This document shows positions 43,853-53,225 of a stretch of DNA of 64,000 nucleotides, piece by piece. This DNA comes from Methanocalculus taiwanensis. Its GTDB lineage: Archaea; Halobacteriota; Methanomicrobia; Methanomicrobiales; Methanocorpusculaceae. Below the pieces are notes generated by a model. The model ran no database searches, had not been told where the DNA came from, and saw nothing but the letters and a program-made list of their open reading frames with translations. A program made the translations under genes and the position numbers. The stretch lies in NCBI RefSeq assembly GCF_024372745.1, contig NZ_VOTZ01000001.1, positions 1 through 64,000 of the forward strand, in the 5' to 3' direction. Every line of letters begins with the position of its first letter. Within the stretch, counting starts at the first letter, position 1.

Positions 43853-45223
43853 ATGATCATCCAGCAGTTTTTCATTCCCGGCATCGCCCACAGCTCCTAT
43901 ATCGTTGCCGGGAACAAGGCATGTGCTGTCATTGATCCCTCACGGGATATTGGCAGGTACATCGAATATGCATCGCAGAATAGCCTGAAAATAACCCATA
44001 TCCTCGAGACCCATCTGCACGCGGACTTCGTCTCGGGCCATCTCGATCTGGCAGATCTGACCGGTGCCACAATCTATGCACCAGAATCAGGGGACTGCGC
44101 TTTCCCGCATACCCCTGTTGCAGAAGGCGATGTAATCGATCTTGAAGACATCCGGTTTGCAGTGATCGACACCGCAGGCCATACGCCCGAACATATCGCC
44201 TACATCGCCACCGATCTCGCCCGCGGCGAGACACCTGTTGCCCTCTTTTCGGGCGACACACTCTTTGTCGGTGATGTCGGGAGGCCGGATCTCTTCCCCG
44301 GGATGGCAGAAGAGCTCGCATCTTCCCTCTATGACAATCTGCATACAAAGATCATGACCCTCCCCGACGAGGTCGAGGTCTATCCGGCGCACGGAATGGG
44401 GTCCCTCTGCGGGAGGGCGATGGCAGCAAAGCGTACGAGTACGATCGGGTACGAAAAAAAGTACAATTACGCCCTCCTGATTAAGACAAAAGAGGAGTTC
44501 ATACGGGCACTCACCTCGGATATGCCCGCCGCACCAGACCATTTTGCCCGCTGTTCCGAGATTAACAGAAAGGGACCTGAGCTGATGCGAAACCTGAAAA
44601 GTCCCGCCCTGGTTGATCCAAAGACCTTCTCTGAGAAGATTAAAGGCGGCGCCCTTCTGCTGGATGTCCGGAGCTACCCGGCATTCTCTGGTATGCATAT
44701 CCCAAAGACCTGGCATATCGATCTCTCTGGTAGCTTTGCCACTCAGGCGGGCTGGGTACTCCCACCGAATCAGGAGATTGTTCTGGTCCTCGAAGGAAAG
44801 CAGCAGGCAGAGGAAGCTGCCCTCCAGCTGAGGCGGGTCGGGTTCGATTCTGTATCCGGATTCCTCGAAGGCGGCATGCTCGCCTGGGGTACAGCGGCAT
44901 TTCCGATCTCACGGGTGCCGGTGATCCCGCCAAAAGAGGCTGATATGCTCGTACAAAGTGGCAAGGCAACCCTAATCGATGTCCGCTCACAGGAGGAGTG
45001 GGATTTTGCCCATGCAGAACAGTCGATCCATATTCCCTGGCATGATCTCAGGACCCGTTTTACTGAGCTGAAGAGCGATCAGCACTACATTGTGATGTGC
45101 CGGGGCGGGCAGAGAGCGAGCATTGCCGCAAGCATCCTGAAAATGCACGGGATAGAGAGGGTTTTAAACCTTGGCGGCGGCTATACCGCATACAGCAGGG
45201 CCGGGTTTGCACCTGTTCCGTGA
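43853..45223 (+). CDS. Persulfide-dioxygenase-like metallo-beta-lactamase fused to two rhodanese domains
   Basis: This 456-residue protein has an N-terminal metallo-beta-lactamase domain (about 1-240) with THLHADFVSGH (His54, His56, Asp58) and DTAGHTPEHIAY and SGDTLFVGDVGRPDL, the pattern of persulfide dioxygenase/ETHE1-type enzymes. Two rhodanese domains follow (about 255-350 and 355-456). The second has the sulfur-carrying Cys416 in VMCRGGQRAS; the first has Glu in the equivalent place (LVLEGKQQAEE) and is probably inactive. Such fusions move sulfane sulfur between carriers. The gene is followed 29 bases later by two sulfur-transport-type genes. In an anaerobe, an oxygen-using reaction is not certain. 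Confidence 0.9.
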   Translation: MIIQQFFIPGIAHSSYIVAGNKACAVIDPSRDIGRYIEYASQNSLKITHILETHLHADFVSGHLDLADLTGATIYAPESGDCAFPHTPVAEGDVIDLEDIRFAVIDTAGHTPEHIAYIATDLARGETPVALFSGDTLFVGDVGRPDLFPGMAEELASSLYDNLHTKIMTLPDEVEVYPAHGMGSLCGRAMAAKRTSTIGYEKKYNYALLIKTKEEFIRALTSDMPAAPDHFARCSEINRKGPELMRNLKSPALVDPKTFSEKIKGGALLLDVRSYPAFSGMHIPKTWHIDLSGSFATQAGWVLPPNQEIVLVLEGKQQAEEAALQLRRVGFDSVSGFLEGGMLAWGTAAFPISRVPVIPPKEADMLVQSGKATLIDVRSQEEWDFAHAEQSIHIPWHDLRTRFTELKSDQHYIVMCRGGQRASIAASILKMHGIERVLNLGGGYTAYSRAGFAPVP

Positions 45224-45252
45224 AGAACGAGACGTGAAAAGGGAGATGAAAG

Positions 45253-45777
45253 ATGATCGAATGGCTTACAGCGGCGACGTGGTCGCCTTATATCGTCGGA
45301 GCGGGGATCGGTGTCCTGATATGGCTTACATTCCTCCTCTCCGACCGGCCTCTTGGGGCATCGACTGCCTATGCGAAGACCGCCGGGATGGTGGAGACGG
45401 CAATCTCACGTGAGAAAGCAGATTCAATGGCATACTACCAGAAGATCACACCGACTGTCGACTGGCAGTGGATTATTGTGATCGGTATTCTGATAGGGGG
45501 ATTCATCTCCGCATCCCTCTCCGGCACCTTCTCCCTGCTGACGGTGCCGCCGCTCTTTGCAGGGGCATTTGGAACAGATGCCCTCTTCCGGGCAGCTGTT
45601 GCATTGGTCGGGGGCATCCTGATGGGGCTTGGCGCCCGATGGGCAGGCGGCTGCACCTCCGGCCACGGTATTTCCGGCACACTCCAGCTAGGTCTTGCCA
45701 GCTGGGTGGCGGTGATCTTCTTCTTCATCGGCGGCATCCTTGTCGCCGGGATGATCTATGGGTTTGCATTCCTGTGA
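45253..45777 (+). CDS. YeeE/YedE-family membrane protein, first half-like
   Basis: This 174-residue membrane protein has about four helices and the conserved GGCTSGHGISG motif with its Cys, as in the YeeE/YedE family whose characterised members take up thiosulfate. Its length matches a half-size YeeE unit, and the next gene (45790-46347) encodes the other half-type protein. Together they may form one transporter. It is read in the same direction as, and close behind, the metallo-beta-lactamase/rhodanese gene. Confidence 0.9.
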   Translation: MIEWLTAATWSPYIVGAGIGVLIWLTFLLSDRPLGASTAYAKTAGMVETAISREKADSMAYYQKITPTVDWQWIIVIGILIGGFISASLSGTFSLLTVPPLFAGAFGTDALFRAAVALVGGILMGLGARWAGGCTSGHGISGTLQLGLASWVAVIFFFIGGILVAGMIYGFAFL

Positions 45778-45789
45778 GGGGACTTAACA

Positions 45790-46347
45790 ATGGCATTTGA
45801 TGAATTGAGATCCAATACAAAGGCCCAGGTACTTCTCGGGCTTATATTTGGGATCATCTTCGGCTTCCTCCTCCAGAAGGGAGGGGTGGCCAGCTATGAT
45901 GTGATCCTCGGCCAGCTCCTCCTCACCGACTTCACGGTTGTGCAGATCATGATGACCGCGATCCTGGTCGGGATGATCGGCATATACATAATGAAGGCAG
46001 CAGGGTTTGTCCATCTCCACACAAAAGTCGGGTCAGTGGGTGCTACGGTTATCGGCGGCCTGATCTTCGGTGCCGGGTTTGCGGTCCTTGGGTACTGTCC
46101 CGGCACAGCAGGCGCTGCGGTCGGCTCCGGTGCCCTTGATGCACTCGTCGGGATGATCGGGATCGTGATAGGAGCAGGCATCTTCGCCCGGCTCTACCCC
46201 CGGCTGGACAGGAAAGTCCTGAACAGAGGTATCTTCCCGGCAGAAACAATACCGGAGCTGCTCGGTGTGCGGGCGGCATTTATCGTGCCGGTGGTTGCAG
46301 TGCTGATCGTGGCAGTGCTGTTTCTGCTCCGGATGATTGGGTTTTAA
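45790..46347 (+). CDS. YeeE/YedE-family membrane protein, second half-like
   Basis: This 185-residue membrane protein has about five helices and the motif GYCPGTAGAAVGSGALDALVG, the second conserved Cys motif of YeeE/YedE proteins. The gene is 12 bases after its partner gene, so both should be made together. The pair probably imports thiosulfate or another reduced sulfur compound and hands sulfur to the rhodanese protein (inference). It is the last gene of the plus-strand module. Confidence 0.9.
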   Translation: MAFDELRSNTKAQVLLGLIFGIIFGFLLQKGGVASYDVILGQLLLTDFTVVQIMMTAILVGMIGIYIMKAAGFVHLHTKVGSVGATVIGGLIFGAGFAVLGYCPGTAGAAVGSGALDALVGMIGIVIGAGIFARLYPRLDRKVLNRGIFPAETIPELLGVRAAFIVPVVAVLIVAVLFLLRMIGF

Positions 46348-46551
46348 GATGCAGAGGTATGGGAGGAGATACACCATTATCCCTTCATTGCCGAACGCCT
46401 CTTTGGCGTCCTCAGGAAAAGAAACGATACGACCGTTGTATATCGGAGAGATATCCGGCTGAAGAGAAGATGGTTTATCTCATTCATTTCAGATAGAACA
46501 TTCTATCAATAGTCTGGACCGGCCAAAAGCCGAAAAAAGATATTGAAGTGA

Positions 46552-47733
46552 TTATTCGGTCGCGACCCGTACACAGTCCTCGATCGTCCCAAGCCGGGGG
46601 ACAACCCCGCACATCGCCGGGAGATAGGAGAAGGCCTTCCCGGAATTGGTCATCACCGAGCCGAGCTTATCAGTTGCCGGGGAGACCACCATACAGGTAT
46701 CTGCATAGACATGGGCACCTGATCTGTCGATTATGGTGACGAGATCGCGGTGCTCATTTATCATCTCCTGCGAGACGAAGATGAAGAATGGTTTTGTGAC
46801 CTTCTTCCCTGACAGGAGATCTGCGACTGTTCTCAGTTCATCCTCCGAGAGATGGGGGCAGCCGACTGCAACCGCATTCACCTCGATATCCGAGAAGACT
46901 GCGTTCACGTCGGACACGGCGATCTCGATCTGCTCCTTCTCATCCACTGAGAACGACTGCTTGAAGAACGGCACCCGTGCCTCAGGGGTGATATCTTCAA
47001 CATGGAAGAGCGCAACGGCACCGGTAGCCGCCATTGCAGCACCAAGCGCCTTTAAACGGTCACGGTTTGGACGCAGCCCCCGGAAGAACGGGACTGCGTT
47101 TCCAACTTCCTTTCCGGCAACATATCCAAGCGCCCCGTACTCTGCCGGGCCCCACTCCTTTGCGGCAGCCGGATCATCGAGGGAAACGATCACGTTCGGC
47201 AGGCGTTTCTTCATGATATGGAGGCCATATTCAGGAGTCTTCCCGATCAGTGCCGAGGCAAGGGCTGACGGCCCCCCTTCCCGGTTCGTCCGGGCACCAA
47301 GCACCGAGTTTGCATAGGCAACCGCAGATGACTCAGACCAGGCGAGGTGGTCACCATACTGCACAATCTGGTGATAGTAGGGTGTGCAGGTGCAGGTGAG
47401 GCGGATCCCAAGCCGCTTATAAGCAGTCAGGATCTCCTCCTGTTTCCCGGCAAATGCTGGATCGATCCCCATCTCGCTCCACTCCTCTCTTGGCATCCCG
47501 ATCGGATTTAAAAATGCAGGAACCACCGCACGGGCATCAAGCCCTTCCAGCCATTCAAGACCCGCATCACCGATCGTCTTGTAGGATGCCCCGCTCACCT
47601 GTACGCTCGATACCGGGATCAGCCGCTCTGCACCGTATATCTTTCCAAGGGCGATTAAGATCTCAAGCATCACCCTCCGTGTCTCTCCATACTCTCCCGA
47701 AAGGATCTCTTCATCTGATCTGTCCAGCTCCAT
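46552..47733 (-). CDS. Aconitase X catalytic subunit; probable phosphomevalonate dehydratase large subunit
   Basis: This 393-residue protein is of the AcnX (DUF521) type. It includes TCTCTPYYHQIVQYGDHLAWSESSAVAYANSVLGARTNREGGPSALASALIGKTPEYG (family core, quoted here only as spaced landmarks: TCTCTPY, AWSESSA, NSVLGARTNREGG) and the iron-sulfur Cys positions in AVGCPHLSEDEL and the C-terminal MCGVVPRLG. In archaea AcnX-L with a small partner dehydrates mevalonate 5-phosphate to anhydromevalonate phosphate. The small subunit (DUF126) is not in this window. The neighbouring decarboxylase and flavin prenyltransferase genes make this role likely. The ATG at 47733 overlaps the UbiD stop by one base (TAATG). 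Confidence 0.85.
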   Translation of the reverse strand: MELDRSDEEILSGEYGETRRVMLEILIALGKIYGAERLIPVSSVQVSGASYKTIGDAGLEWLEGLDARAVVPAFLNPIGMPREEWSEMGIDPAFAGKQEEILTAYKRLGIRLTCTCTPYYHQIVQYGDHLAWSESSAVAYANSVLGARTNREGGPSALASALIGKTPEYGLHIMKKRLPNVIVSLDDPAAAKEWGPAEYGALGYVAGKEVGNAVPFFRGLRPNRDRLKALGAAMAATGAVALFHVEDITPEARVPFFKQSFSVDEKEQIEIAVSDVNAVFSDIEVNAVAVGCPHLSEDELRTVADLLSGKKVTKPFFIFVSQEMINEHRDLVTIIDRSGAHVYADTCMVVSPATDKLGSVMTNSGKAFSYLPAMCGVVPRLGTIEDCVRVATE

Positions 47734-48977
47734 TATGCATCCCATCCTGCTCTGATATACTCATCTTCCCGCCCAAGCGGCATCGTTGCATCCACTCCGA
47801 CCTTCACGTTCAGGCCATCTGCAATCCGGGACGGATCAAGTGACGAACCCCGGACGCCGGAGATCACCATGATATCACAATCGCCGCGGACACGGGTTGC
47901 AATTGCAAACTCAACATCCTCGGGATCATTGATCGCGATATCGAAATCGACGATCACCACATGCTTGAGCGAGGTGTGAGCGGCAAATGCTGCCATGATC
48001 GCATTCTTCCCGTCTCCTTCGGTCTGCTTCTCGATCTGGACGACCGCATGGAGGTATCCGGCTCCGCCCCGTGTCAGGAGGACATCTTTTACCTTCGTCA
48101 CCCCGGCAACCGACTGGTAGATCCGGGGCTCATACGGTGCACCCATCAGGAGGCGGTGCTCAGCGCCAGCCGGAAGAATTCCGTGGTAGATCGGATCCTG
48201 TTTCGCTGCAATCCCGGTGATCTCGATCACCGGCTGGCTCCTGATCGGATCATATGTCCCGGTGATATCGACAAACGGCCCTTCCGGGGCACTCTCAGCG
48301 GTGAGATACCCTTCGAGGATGTACTCGGCATCAGGCACCCGGACGCCATTTGACAGCGTCTTCACCCGGATCTCCCCGCCAAGCAGTTCAGAGGCATAGG
48401 CAAGCTCTTTTCCGCTCGGCACCCTGGTGCAGGAGGCGAACGTCACCGCCGGATGGACACCGATTGCAATACCGATCGGGAGCTTCCCCCCGGCTGCATG
48501 AGCGGCCTTCATCAGCTGGTAGGTATGCCGCCCCTCGACGATCCGGGCAACAAGCCGATCCTTTCCGGCAACAAGCATCCGGTGGATGGAGGCATTCTCC
48601 ACCCCGCCATATGAGGAGAAGACGATTCCGGCGGTGATATAGGCACCCGCATCTTTTGGGAAATGGGTCATCACCGGGATTGAACCGAGATCGGGTTCAG
48701 AGGTACCAAGCGTCCCGTCATCGATGACGCTCCCATCGTACCTGCACCCGGCAAGTTGCGGCACCATCCCCTTTTGATTCATCCCAAGAGCAAGCGCCAG
48801 GGTCTCCCTGTTGGCTGTGAGATTCATCACGCCCCGCCTGCCGCCACCGAGGTTTTTGAAGAGGAGCGGCATATCTGTTTCATATGCCATCTGTGCCGCT
48901 TCAAAAGTCGTCTCCACCTCCCCGTCTATTTCTTTCAGGAGAGCGGCTTCCCGCAATGTCTCGATAAATTCACGCAT
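47733..48977 (-). CDS. UbiD-family decarboxylase; probable anhydromevalonate phosphate decarboxylase
   Basis: This protein of about 414 residues is a short-form UbiD decarboxylase. Landmarks are the GGGRRGVMNLTANRETLALAL region, PVMTHFPKDAGAYITAGIVF (prenyl-FMN region), the central PIGIAIGVHPAVTFASC, and VIVDFDIAINDPEDVEFAIATR with RGDCDIMVI. UbiD enzymes use prenylated FMN made by UbiX, and the ubiX gene overlaps upstream. With AcnX next door the best assignment is the archaeal mevalonate route, making isopentenyl phosphate. The ATG at 48977 has GGTGGAG about eight bases upstream; a GTG at 48986 is also in frame. Confidence 0.87.
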   Translation of the reverse strand: MREFIETLREAALLKEIDGEVETTFEAAQMAYETDMPLLFKNLGGGRRGVMNLTANRETLALALGMNQKGMVPQLAGCRYDGSVIDDGTLGTSEPDLGSIPVMTHFPKDAGAYITAGIVFSSYGGVENASIHRMLVAGKDRLVARIVEGRHTYQLMKAAHAAGGKLPIGIAIGVHPAVTFASCTRVPSGKELAYASELLGGEIRVKTLSNGVRVPDAEYILEGYLTAESAPEGPFVDITGTYDPIRSQPVIEITGIAAKQDPIYHGILPAGAEHRLLMGAPYEPRIYQSVAGVTKVKDVLLTRGGAGYLHAVVQIEKQTEGDGKNAIMAAFAAHTSLKHVVIVDFDIAINDPEDVEFAIATRVRGDCDIMVISGVRGSSLDPSRIADGLNVKVGVDATMPLGREDEYIRAGWDA

Positions 48978-49521
48978 GATATCCACTCCACCGTGATCCG
49001 ATTGTATGTTCGATCTTAAGGTGATCCAGTATACGTGAGACGATCATATCCGCCAGATCCTCGATTGTATTGGGTTTCTGGTAGAAAGGAGGGGATGCCG
49101 GAAGGATTGTCGCACCGGCATCATGGGCTGCAAGCATATTCTGGAGATGCACCCGTGAATACGGCGTCTCCCGCGGCACCAGGATCAGGGGCCGTCGCTC
49201 CTTCAGGCAGACATCGGCGGCTCTCCCGATCAGCGTATCCGAGATGCCATGTGCGATCTCTGCAAGAGACTTCATCGAGCAGGGCACAACCACCATCCCG
49301 TCAAACCGGAATGATCCGCTCGCGATTGTTGCTGCCAGATCAGAATTTCCCTCACGAATCACTGAGAAATCCGAGAACGAGACCTCCTCGAGATCAGCAA
49401 TTGTCTCTGCCGTTTCGCTCATCACAAGGTGCACACGGCACTGCTTCTGAAGCTCGGTCAACAGCCGTTCCGCATAGATCATTCCGCTTGCGCCGGTCAC
49501 CCCGACAACCAGTTCTTTCAT
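48970..49521 (-). CDS. ubiX: Flavin prenyltransferase UbiX
   Basis: This 183-residue protein has the UbiX fold and motifs: ELVVGVTGASGMIYAERLL (FMN-binding start), VVVPCSMKSLAEIAHGISDTLIGRAADVCLKERRPLILVPRETPYS and HLQNMLAAHDAGATILPASPPFY. UbiX attaches dimethylallyl to FMN to make the cofactor of UbiD decarboxylases. The gene overlaps the start of the UbiD gene by eight bases. The ATG at 49521 follows the HD gene stop by one base and has GGAGGGGAG upstream; an earlier in-frame start at 49542 would overlap more. Confidence 0.93.
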   Translation of the reverse strand: MKELVVGVTGASGMIYAERLLTELQKQCRVHLVMSETAETIADLEEVSFSDFSVIREGNSDLAATIASGSFRFDGMVVVPCSMKSLAEIAHGISDTLIGRAADVCLKERRPLILVPRETPYSRVHLQNMLAAHDAGATILPASPPFYQKPNTIEDLADMIVSRILDHLKIEHTIGSRWSGYHA

Positions 49522-49522
49522 C

Positions 49523-50737
49523 TTATCTCTCCCCTCCTTCATCTGTATCTATTAGAAGCTTATCTTGTTTTGTTGCCGGACGGATCGAGAGCACCTCTGC
49601 TGCTGCCAGGGCAACCTCCTCTGCCAGCTCCTGCGGACAATAAACGCCAAGCCGCCACTGTGATCGCCGGATCTCATTCATCCCCCGGATTAAAGGCGAT
49701 ATCTCATCGAGCGAGACGATATCATGCCGGTTCCGAACCTGCACACACATCACCATCTCTGATGGAAATTTCGGGATATCCACGCAGACCTCGTGGGAAC
49801 CAACACCGGCATGAGAAGCAATCTCTTCTGCCAGAGCAAATGAGGCACGAAGATCCGGTTGTGGAATCCGTGCCCGGTTGACCGAGCCTACACCGATATA
49901 GACGGCACGCTTGTAGAGGTTCCGTGTAAGAAGGCGCTTAATCATATCCCGTGTAACCCCGCTCTTTGATTCCCTGAAATGCTGGATGCATTCCGGATCA
50001 TCCATCCCAACCAGCCTGTCTGGATCGCCTCCATGGGTGCAGTGATCCAGCGCAGCAATGAGGAACATCCGTTCGGCGATCCGTGAGACATGATGGTAGT
50101 AGACCGCAGGCCGCATCAGGGTCCTCGCCACAAGGAGTGATTCTGCCGCCTGCACACCGGAATCGTCCAGAATAAGTCCTGACTCCGTGAGCACCGTGCT
50201 CCTGATGATCCGGTGTGAATCGACCGCACCATAGGGAACCCCCGTGTAGTGGGCATCCCGGTTTAAGTAATCCATCCGGTCGACATCCAGCTCCCCATGA
50301 ATCGCACCGGCAAGCGGATGATCTCCCCCGATCACGCGGGCAACTTCAGCTGGATCAAGGCCGAGGCTGGCAAGGGGGGGTGCGAGTGCTTCGTCCTCGA
50401 GCAGATGAGCCACGCTATCATGTCCATGGTGCAAAAAAGCCTCCATCACCGGCTCTGTCGCATGGGAGAACGGGCCGTGGCCGATATCGTGGAGGAGGGC
50501 AGATGCACGGAGGAGGAGCGAGTCATCCGGATCGAGGGAGAGATGTCTGCAGAGGCGGGTTGCCAGATGCATCGTCCCAAGAGCATGCTCGAACCGGGAA
50601 TGGTTTGCACCTGGATAGACCAGAAAGGAGAAACCGAGCTGGCGGACCATCCGGAGCCTTTGCATGGCGGGCGTATCGAGGAGGAAGCGGATCGAATCAT
50701 CCACCTCGATATCCCCGTGAACCGGATCCTTGATCAT
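49523..50737 (-). CDS. HD-domain phosphohydrolase (dGTPase-like, COG1078 type)
   Basis: This protein of about 404 residues is an HD-superfamily phosphohydrolase. The metal site is visible as His in SRFEHALGTMHLA, the HD pair in LLHDIGHGPFSH, and the Asp in the GELDVDRMDYLNRD segment. It begins IKDPVHGDIEVDD, the usual opening of this group. Related proteins hydrolyse dNTPs or other nucleotides. I chose the ATG at 50737; the in-frame ATG at 50782 would add a 15-residue extension. It lies in the same minus-strand series as the isoprenoid genes and the kinase gene upstream. Its substrate is not established here. Confidence 0.88.
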   Translation of the reverse strand: MIKDPVHGDIEVDDSIRFLLDTPAMQRLRMVRQLGFSFLVYPGANHSRFEHALGTMHLATRLCRHLSLDPDDSLLLRASALLHDIGHGPFSHATEPVMEAFLHHGHDSVAHLLEDEALAPPLASLGLDPAEVARVIGGDHPLAGAIHGELDVDRMDYLNRDAHYTGVPYGAVDSHRIIRSTVLTESGLILDDSGVQAAESLLVARTLMRPAVYYHHVSRIAERMFLIAALDHCTHGGDPDRLVGMDDPECIQHFRESKSGVTRDMIKRLLTRNLYKRAVYIGVGSVNRARIPQPDLRASFALAEEIASHAGVGSHEVCVDIPKFPSEMVMCVQVRNRHDIVSLDEISPLIRGMNEIRRSQWRLGVYCPQELAEEVALAAAEVLSIRPATKQDKLLIDTDEGGER

Positions 50738-50790
50738 CTTTGCCCTGGCGGTACGGGATGGCGATACCCCTCGATGATGCATAACGAGAT

Positions 50791-53154
50791 CTATGAGGCA
50801 CGAGAGGTATTATATACCCCTCCCCGCCATCCGCCGGCTGGCACCCGGATCTGGAAGCCAGCACCTCCAAGGGTGCCCGGAGCAGCTTCGATCCCAATAC
50901 CGGTGATCGAGAGGATCTCGCTGATAAGGAAGAGGCCGAGGCCGGTGCCCCTGCCCGCCCCGTACTCGAAGAGGTGAGGCTGTAATGCGGGCTCGATCCC
51001 ATCCCCGTCATCTTCGAGAAGGATCAAGAGGTCGCCATCCTCCTCATGGCAGGAGACACGGAACCGGGATACCGAGTCGCCGCCGTACTTGCCGGTGTTA
51101 TCGACGAGGTTGTATACGACCTTCTCAAGGAGGGGATCGGCATAGATCTCATATACCGGCACCTCGTTCAGAAGGGTGATCCCATCCGGGTTCCTGGCAT
51201 CAAAACCCCGGTTGATCACCTCCCTGAGATCCTGCCAGGCCGGACCATGCACCCCGACCTTCTGGTAATCCTGGGTGAATCTGGAGATCCTGTGGATCCG
51301 CTCGATCGTTGCTTCAAGGCCTGCACAATACTCGGATCCTATCGGATCGGTGATCAGATCCTTCATCAGCTCCGTGTATGCCGAGAGCCCCATGAGCTGG
51401 TTGAAGATATCATGCCGGGTTAAGCTCTGAAGGAGGTTGAGCTTCTCATTTGACCGGGAGAGTGCCTCCTCCATCTCCCGCCTGCGGGTGATATCAAAGA
51501 TCGATGCCTCGATGATTGAGGTGCCTGCCTCTCCAATCCTGTGCTTGATCACCTCATGCACCCACCGCAGGCTACCGTCCCGGTGAATAATCCGGTAATC
51601 TGCACTGAACCGGTCGCCTGGCGAGGCGTAGAGATGATCGTACCGGCTCATGATATCCGGTGCATCGGCAGGATGGATAAGTGATGACCATGAGGGGTTG
51701 CCAGAACCGATCTCGTCAGGCCGGTACCCGGTGATCTCGGTAACTGCACCATGGAGGAAGACCGGCTCCCCTTCGACAAAACGGTAGACGATTCCATGGA
51801 AATGCTGGAGGAACGAGCGGTGCATCTCCTCGCTCTCGGCAAGCCTCCGCTCCGCTTCCTTTCTGAGGGAGATATCCCGGATCATGGCGATATAGCCGTT
51901 CCCGTCCGGCGTGGCAACAGGTGCAACCGTGACATCTGCCCAGAAGACGCTGCCGCCATTCCTGATGTACCGCTTCTCCAACCGGTAAATCGGCACCTTG
52001 CCCTGCATCAGATCAAAAAGGCCCCGTTCATTTCCGGGAATATCATCCGGGTGGGTCAGATCCTTAAATGAGAGGAAAAGAAGCTCAGAACGCGAGTATC
52101 CTATCATGCGTGAGAACGCAGGATTTGCTTCGACGATCATGTAATCGGGACCGGTGAGCACCATCCCAAGGGGGCTGTGTTCAAAGATACCCCGAAACCG
52201 GTTTTCGCTTGCAACAAGGGCCTGGTGATCGGAATTCCGCTTGATTGCAGCTGCGATGATCCGGCCTGCGATCTCAAGCGCCTGGATCTCAGGCTGGCTC
52301 CAGATTCGTTCATACCGGCATTCATCAAATCCGATGAACCCGGACACCCTTCCCTTGACGTTGATTGGTACAAAGAGAATCGATTGCGTATCCGGAGATG
52401 CCTGCCTGACCATTTCGCCAAAGGTTCCGAGATCCCGAAGCGATCCTGCGATCGTCTCTCCGCAGAGAAGGAGTGGGAGACCTTCTGTGTACCTGCCGCC
52501 ATCAAGATAGTAGGGTTTGCCAGCGTCAATGCCCCCGGCATTCCACTCGCCCTTCAGCCAGGCACTCGGGATATCACCTCTCCAGTCAATCATATAGAGA
52601 TATGCACGAGAGGCATCAGCCGCCTCCCCGAGCCTTCTGATCACGGTATGTATCCGGCTCTCCCAGTCTCCTTTCGAGAGAAAACCGGACGCTGTATACC
52701 CGACCGCTTCAAGGATGCGATCACGGGATATAATCTCCTTTTCACGCTCGATCGAATCGGTTACATCCCGGCCGATACCCTCGATGATCAGATCGCCGGT
52801 TTTTGGATCTGCGAGTGTGGCGTTCTTCGTCTCGATCACCCGGATCGATCCATCCTTTGCGGTCAGGTGAAGAGTGCAGGCACACTCCCCATCTTTGCAT
52901 GCAATCTCTTTGAAAAAGCTGCGATCATCCTCCGGGAGGATACGGATAAGCAATGAGGGATCATCGGCAAATTCATCAGGGGTGTAACCGAGGATAATGC
53001 GTACAGATCCCGAGATAAAGAGCACCTCTGGATCGCCTCCGCGCGGCACCCGGAATCTATAGACGAGATCCTCGGTTTTTTCAGCAAAGAACGTAAGACA
53101 TGGAGCGGGACATCCATCCATAATAGCAGGATTCCTATCATGGATGATTGTCAT
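50791..53154 (-). CDS. Sensor histidine kinase with PAS and GAF domains
   Basis: This 787-residue soluble kinase has a PAS domain (about 15-135), a GAF-like domain (about 140-310), two PAS domains (about 315-440 and 445-565) and a kinase region with His581 (QSLTRHDIFN), N-box (YNLVDNTGKYGG) and G-boxes (EDDGDGI, GLGLFLISEI). It has no receiver domain. The kinase core matches the others in this window, including FTQDYQKVGV after the H-box. It is the first gene of the minus-strand series that continues with HD phosphohydrolase, UbiX, UbiD and AcnX, and it diverges from cofD. A response regulator partner is not adjacent. Confidence 0.9.
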   Translation of the reverse strand: MTIIHDRNPAIMDGCPAPCLTFFAEKTEDLVYRFRVPRGGDPEVLFISGSVRIILGYTPDEFADDPSLLIRILPEDDRSFFKEIACKDGECACTLHLTAKDGSIRVIETKNATLADPKTGDLIIEGIGRDVTDSIEREKEIISRDRILEAVGYTASGFLSKGDWESRIHTVIRRLGEAADASRAYLYMIDWRGDIPSAWLKGEWNAGGIDAGKPYYLDGGRYTEGLPLLLCGETIAGSLRDLGTFGEMVRQASPDTQSILFVPINVKGRVSGFIGFDECRYERIWSQPEIQALEIAGRIIAAAIKRNSDHQALVASENRFRGIFEHSPLGMVLTGPDYMIVEANPAFSRMIGYSRSELLFLSFKDLTHPDDIPGNERGLFDLMQGKVPIYRLEKRYIRNGGSVFWADVTVAPVATPDGNGYIAMIRDISLRKEAERRLAESEEMHRSFLQHFHGIVYRFVEGEPVFLHGAVTEITGYRPDEIGSGNPSWSSLIHPADAPDIMSRYDHLYASPGDRFSADYRIIHRDGSLRWVHEVIKHRIGEAGTSIIEASIFDITRRREMEEALSRSNEKLNLLQSLTRHDIFNQLMGLSAYTELMKDLITDPIGSEYCAGLEATIERIHRISRFTQDYQKVGVHGPAWQDLREVINRGFDARNPDGITLLNEVPVYEIYADPLLEKVVYNLVDNTGKYGGDSVSRFRVSCHEEDGDLLILLEDDGDGIEPALQPHLFEYGAGRGTGLGLFLISEILSITGIGIEAAPGTLGGAGFQIRVPAGGWRGGVYNTSRAS

Positions 53155-53225
53155 GTAAAATGAAAAACCTGCCTATCCGGGATCATCCGCAAAAGCTCTT
53201 TTGTTCTGAAGAAGAGATCATCAGT

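Noticed and set aside
46391-46405. Small hairpin ACGCC-TCTTT-GGCGT after the YeeE/YedE pair
   Set aside because: The stem is only five pairs and has no U-run, so a terminator cannot be claimed.
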